This document shows, piece after piece, positions 61,392 to 64,000 of a stretch of 64,000 nucleotides of DNA. Made by a program: the position numbers and the translations under genes. Each line of letters begins with the position of its first letter. Position 1 is the stretch's first letter. The notes beneath the pieces were generated by a model that was given only the letters and a program-made list of their open reading frames with translations, did not search any database and was not told the DNA's origin. The DNA comes from Anisakis pegreffii (lineage: Eukaryota > Nematoda > Chromadorea > Rhabditida > Anisakidae), in the NCBI GenBank assembly GCA_035041965.1, contig JAPYMA010000772.1, positions 248,001 to 312,000 on the forward strand, given 5' to 3'.

Positions 61392-63093
61392 ATCGTCGTC
61401 CTGGGATATCGGACTGCTTGAATGAAAGCCAGATTAGAAGACATTAGGAGGCAAGCGTTCTGATCGAGACGATACGTCACACGCTGATGGTGATTGAACT
61501 GTGCGATCTGAACTTGATGTAATCAATTGAAATATATATGTCCATAGGTTGGGTTGTTTTTCACTGGGTGTATGAGGTGATTTGTATCAGTAGATCCGTA
61601 TCACATTGGGAATGGTTGCTTTTAGGTCGAATTCGTATTCCTTGCGATACGTTGCATGTAACCTTTTCCGTTAGAATCATAGTGATTTATTGAAGTGTAA
61701 TCGATCAAAATTTTATCAGTGTTGCGCGATGTTACCTTGTTTGTTACGGACGTCTTTCCCAGATAACTTTCCGATGTTCCAATTCCCTATCATGACTCGT
61801 TTGCTTTCGTTGTTCACTTTAAAATTCTATTTCTTTAAATAGCAGTTGTTATCGTTGTTTCTCAACGCCATATCATTTATTCTTTTGACTATGACGTAAT
61901 TTATCCATTAAAATGTGGCTCTATTCAACACCTAGTCAGTGCTTGATTGAAAGAAAAAGTGTATTGCGCGTTGTGCTTGGGTTGCACACTTTAAGATCTT
62001 TAACGGGTGAATGAAAGGATTAAGAAATTGCTGCAGTTCAAGCATGAAATATTCTCGGACGCTTTGCACAGTCTCGGCAACGGACTTTTTTGTTTTGCTT
62101 GTATTTTCATTGCTGATCACTGCTACTTTACTGCTGTTAATCCGTGATTGCTTTAAAAAATGATGCCATTATAATGGATCGCAGTTCTTTCGTTCCTGTC
62201 AGAGCGTTTTTGATTGAACGAATAAAGATGCAGCAGCGTTGACTGTTTTGATGATAGGACAAAAAATAAGACTGGATTGTGATGTGCACATTTTTGTATA
62301 TTTTTTGATGTTGTTTGAAATTTTGGAGCTGAATTCAATGCAATTATTGCATGGTTTGTTCATGTTGATGGATAAGGAGTTATCAGTAGAATGATGTTGG
62401 TAATTGAGATGGATTCAAAGTTGTTTAATATTGTCGGCATGTTTGTTTTATATATTATTCGGAATTGTTTCTGTTGATCATTTAATTGTAATACTCTTGG
62501 ATATCGTTGATTGATATTACTTAAAATCACTGTTTTTTCATTTTTATTTTTATTTTCTGCAATTTAATCGTTCAGTTTAGAAGATTTGTTTTGTTCAGTG
62601 ATTCATCATTTGTTTGTATATAGATATATTTTGAAGTTGAATAATATAAATGTTTATTTCCAAATTCTTCCAACGTTTTCATCCTTCTGCAGTGCTCATC
62701 AGTTAGTTGATTTCTTTGTATTTGCACAAAAATGCAATTGTACTTACCAAAATGGTTGTTTCTTTAAACCGATGAGACAACCTGAGCCAAACTTATCATC
62801 GTTGGGATCTGTAGAATTTTCAAGCGCCATTTGGTGCTCGAGTTGTTTTGACGGTTGCCTTCGAAAGCGGACAAACAATGGAATTCCAAAAATTGATCTG
62901 TACAATTTTGGTTTCTCAAGGCGCCACATCCCATAAGTTCGAGTCGAATTCACGTAACGATTGATCGGCTGGAGATTAAGCTATAAATATGATGATAAAT
63001 AATAAAACGATTGATCGAGACCAACGTTTGAATGGTTTTTGTTCATTCGCTTCTTGTGAAAATTAGTTATTTGATTTGTAGTATTTTTGGAAC
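61392..63093. other. Intergenic between USP and TMEM199
   Basis: Mostly without exons. A single minus-strand candidate exon at 62748-62929 is listed separately. Confidence 0.4.
62748..62929 (-). CDS. Possible first exon of a minus-strand gene
   Basis: From an ATG (MWRLEKPKLY) the frame stays open for 60 codons to a strong donor, TTTTG/GTAAGTAC, at 62748. The protein is basic, then polar (ENSTDPNDDKFGSG). A candidate next exon begins after GAATTCAG at 62329 in the right phase but stops after 43 codons. The family is not recognised, and the frame may be chance. Confidence 0.25.
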
Positions 63094-64000
63094 ATGTGGG
63101 AAGTGACTGAAGAGAATCGTAAATTATTAAATTCGTGGATTTGTGAATGCGACGATCCTCAGCATCGATCGCTTGCTGATCGCCTCATTAAGGTTTTCAT
63201 TTAATCAATTTCTTTACAAAACGGTGAAATTGAGTGAATTCCTCGCTTGATTTATAAATTACTCGCAAATCTTTAGGCAAAATATTTGTGACTCAATGTC
63301 TCACGGTACCACTTTTCTACTGGAGTATTTCGGATCATTCATGTTGTCATTATTGCAGCCTCTCGGTCGCGGTCATTCACCGCCAATCACGACAGAAACT
63401 TCTGTTATAGACTGTTATATCAAGTTTATTCAACCAATCGTGGTAGTATCAGATTCCAATCCCTAAAATGATTTGCTGGATTGTTGAACACATACAGTAA
63501 AACCGGTTTTCAGAAATCACCTCCTACAGTTGATTTTGAAGAGGTAAACGAAATTATGCAGCATTTCTGTGCTGATCACCCTGTGTACAGATTCATCGAG
63601 CAACTTCGGCCGTATAAAGCTAATCCACAAAAAAAGATCAGTCCGGAGTACAAAGCACGAATCGAGAAACTTAAAAAGCAACAGGTTGTTATTTGACTTC
63701 CACCTCCAATGATTCCGTGTCATGCTTCAAAGTTTTATCCAACACTTTCTTACTCATTTTCGTGTTTAAAAAAGAACATTGAGAAAGAGTTTCTCAAGAA
63801 TATTATAAAAGTATTTAGCGATATATATATCTCAGTCATTGGGTAATAGACGGGTCTTACCCTTCGCTTCGGACTGCCAGTAACTCTAATCGCTGTTGTT
63901 CTGAGGAATAAATAGATCGTATTTTAAGAGGTAATTATCTTAGAATGATTTTTAGGAGGAGAGGATCTACAGTGAAATGACTCGTTCCGTAGATCCCAAT
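63094..64000 (+). CDS. TMEM199: V-ATPase assembly factor TMEM199/Vma12, partial
   Basis: Vma12-type proteins sit in the ER membrane and help assemble the Vo sector of the V-ATPase. Exons in the window are 63094-63192, 63359-63439, 63514-63684 and 63956-64000, and the gene continues past the end. All visible junctions are phase 0. The third exon has the family pattern: PVYRFIEQLRPYK corresponds to LYLHELLEGS of human TMEM199, and ISPEYKARIEKLKKQQ corresponds to RNPELVARLEKIKIQL. EERIYSEMTRSV then matches NEEYKRITRNV. The two membrane helices that should follow lie outside the window. ATTTGTAG just before the ATG, ending at 63080, could be a leader acceptor. Similarity is moderate, so the name is likely rather than certain. 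Confidence 0.82.

Noticed and set aside
1..64000. CRISPR arrays, bacterial operons, prophage
   Set aside because: The window is eukaryotic with spliced genes. No regularly spaced direct repeats of CRISPR type were seen.

Overview
The window is animal nuclear DNA, AT-rich and intron-rich, and most probably from a nematode. The genes are split into many short exons joined by GT/AG introns of about 40-700 bp. Several first exons sit a few bases to a few tens of bases after a pyrimidine-AG, as expected for trans-spliced leaders. A histone-type 3' hairpin at 31059-31074 has C as the first loop base, a form I recall from nematodes. The species cannot be named from the sequence alone. All gene models were assembled by hand from splice signals, reading phase and protein-family similarity. 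In every complete model the exon phases add up.

Layout. 1-4350: two neuropeptide-type 7TM receptor genes, tail to tail (181-1330 plus strand, 5' end outside the window; 1993-4346 minus strand, first exon not found). 4350-14400: gene-poor, with one copy of a 730-bp dispersed repeat, a 34-bp tandem repeat, an imperfect palindrome, a tRNA-related Pol III-type element, a hAT-like MITE and a few orphan exons. 14412-17130 minus: complete replication factor C subunit RFC4. 18456-23570 minus: complete histidine-rich ZIP zinc transporter of the SLC39A7/KE4 type. 23571-28600: mostly intergenic, with two foldback elements. 28640-32400: a GC-richer degenerate array of hairpin-forming segments, an orphan histone-type hairpin and a three-way-junction structure, with no identifiable protein. 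This is the part of the window least like anything I recognise.

34479-39092 plus: fidgetin-like AAA ATPase (FIGL1). 41321-44153 plus: ZGPAT, with a CCCH zinc finger and a G-patch. 44154-49000: a second copy of the 730-bp repeat, a second hAT-like MITE and a nested GC-rich foldback. 49022-51986 plus: UVRAG/Vps38-like protein without a visible C2 domain, with a possible alternative last exon at 52729-52867. 54851-55286 plus: 3' exons of an unidentified gene. 55765-61391 plus: ubiquitin protease of the USP36/USP42 type. 63094-64000 plus: start of a TMEM199/Vma12-type V-ATPase assembly factor that runs off the window.

The genes do not form one pathway. They are housekeeping genes for DNA replication and repair (RFC4, FIGL1), zinc export from the secretory pathway (SLC39A7), endosome/autophagy and V-ATPase biology (UVRAG, TMEM199), nucleolar deubiquitination (USP36/42) and transcription or RNA binding (ZGPAT), plus two receptors. 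No gap between neighbours is short enough to argue for an operon.
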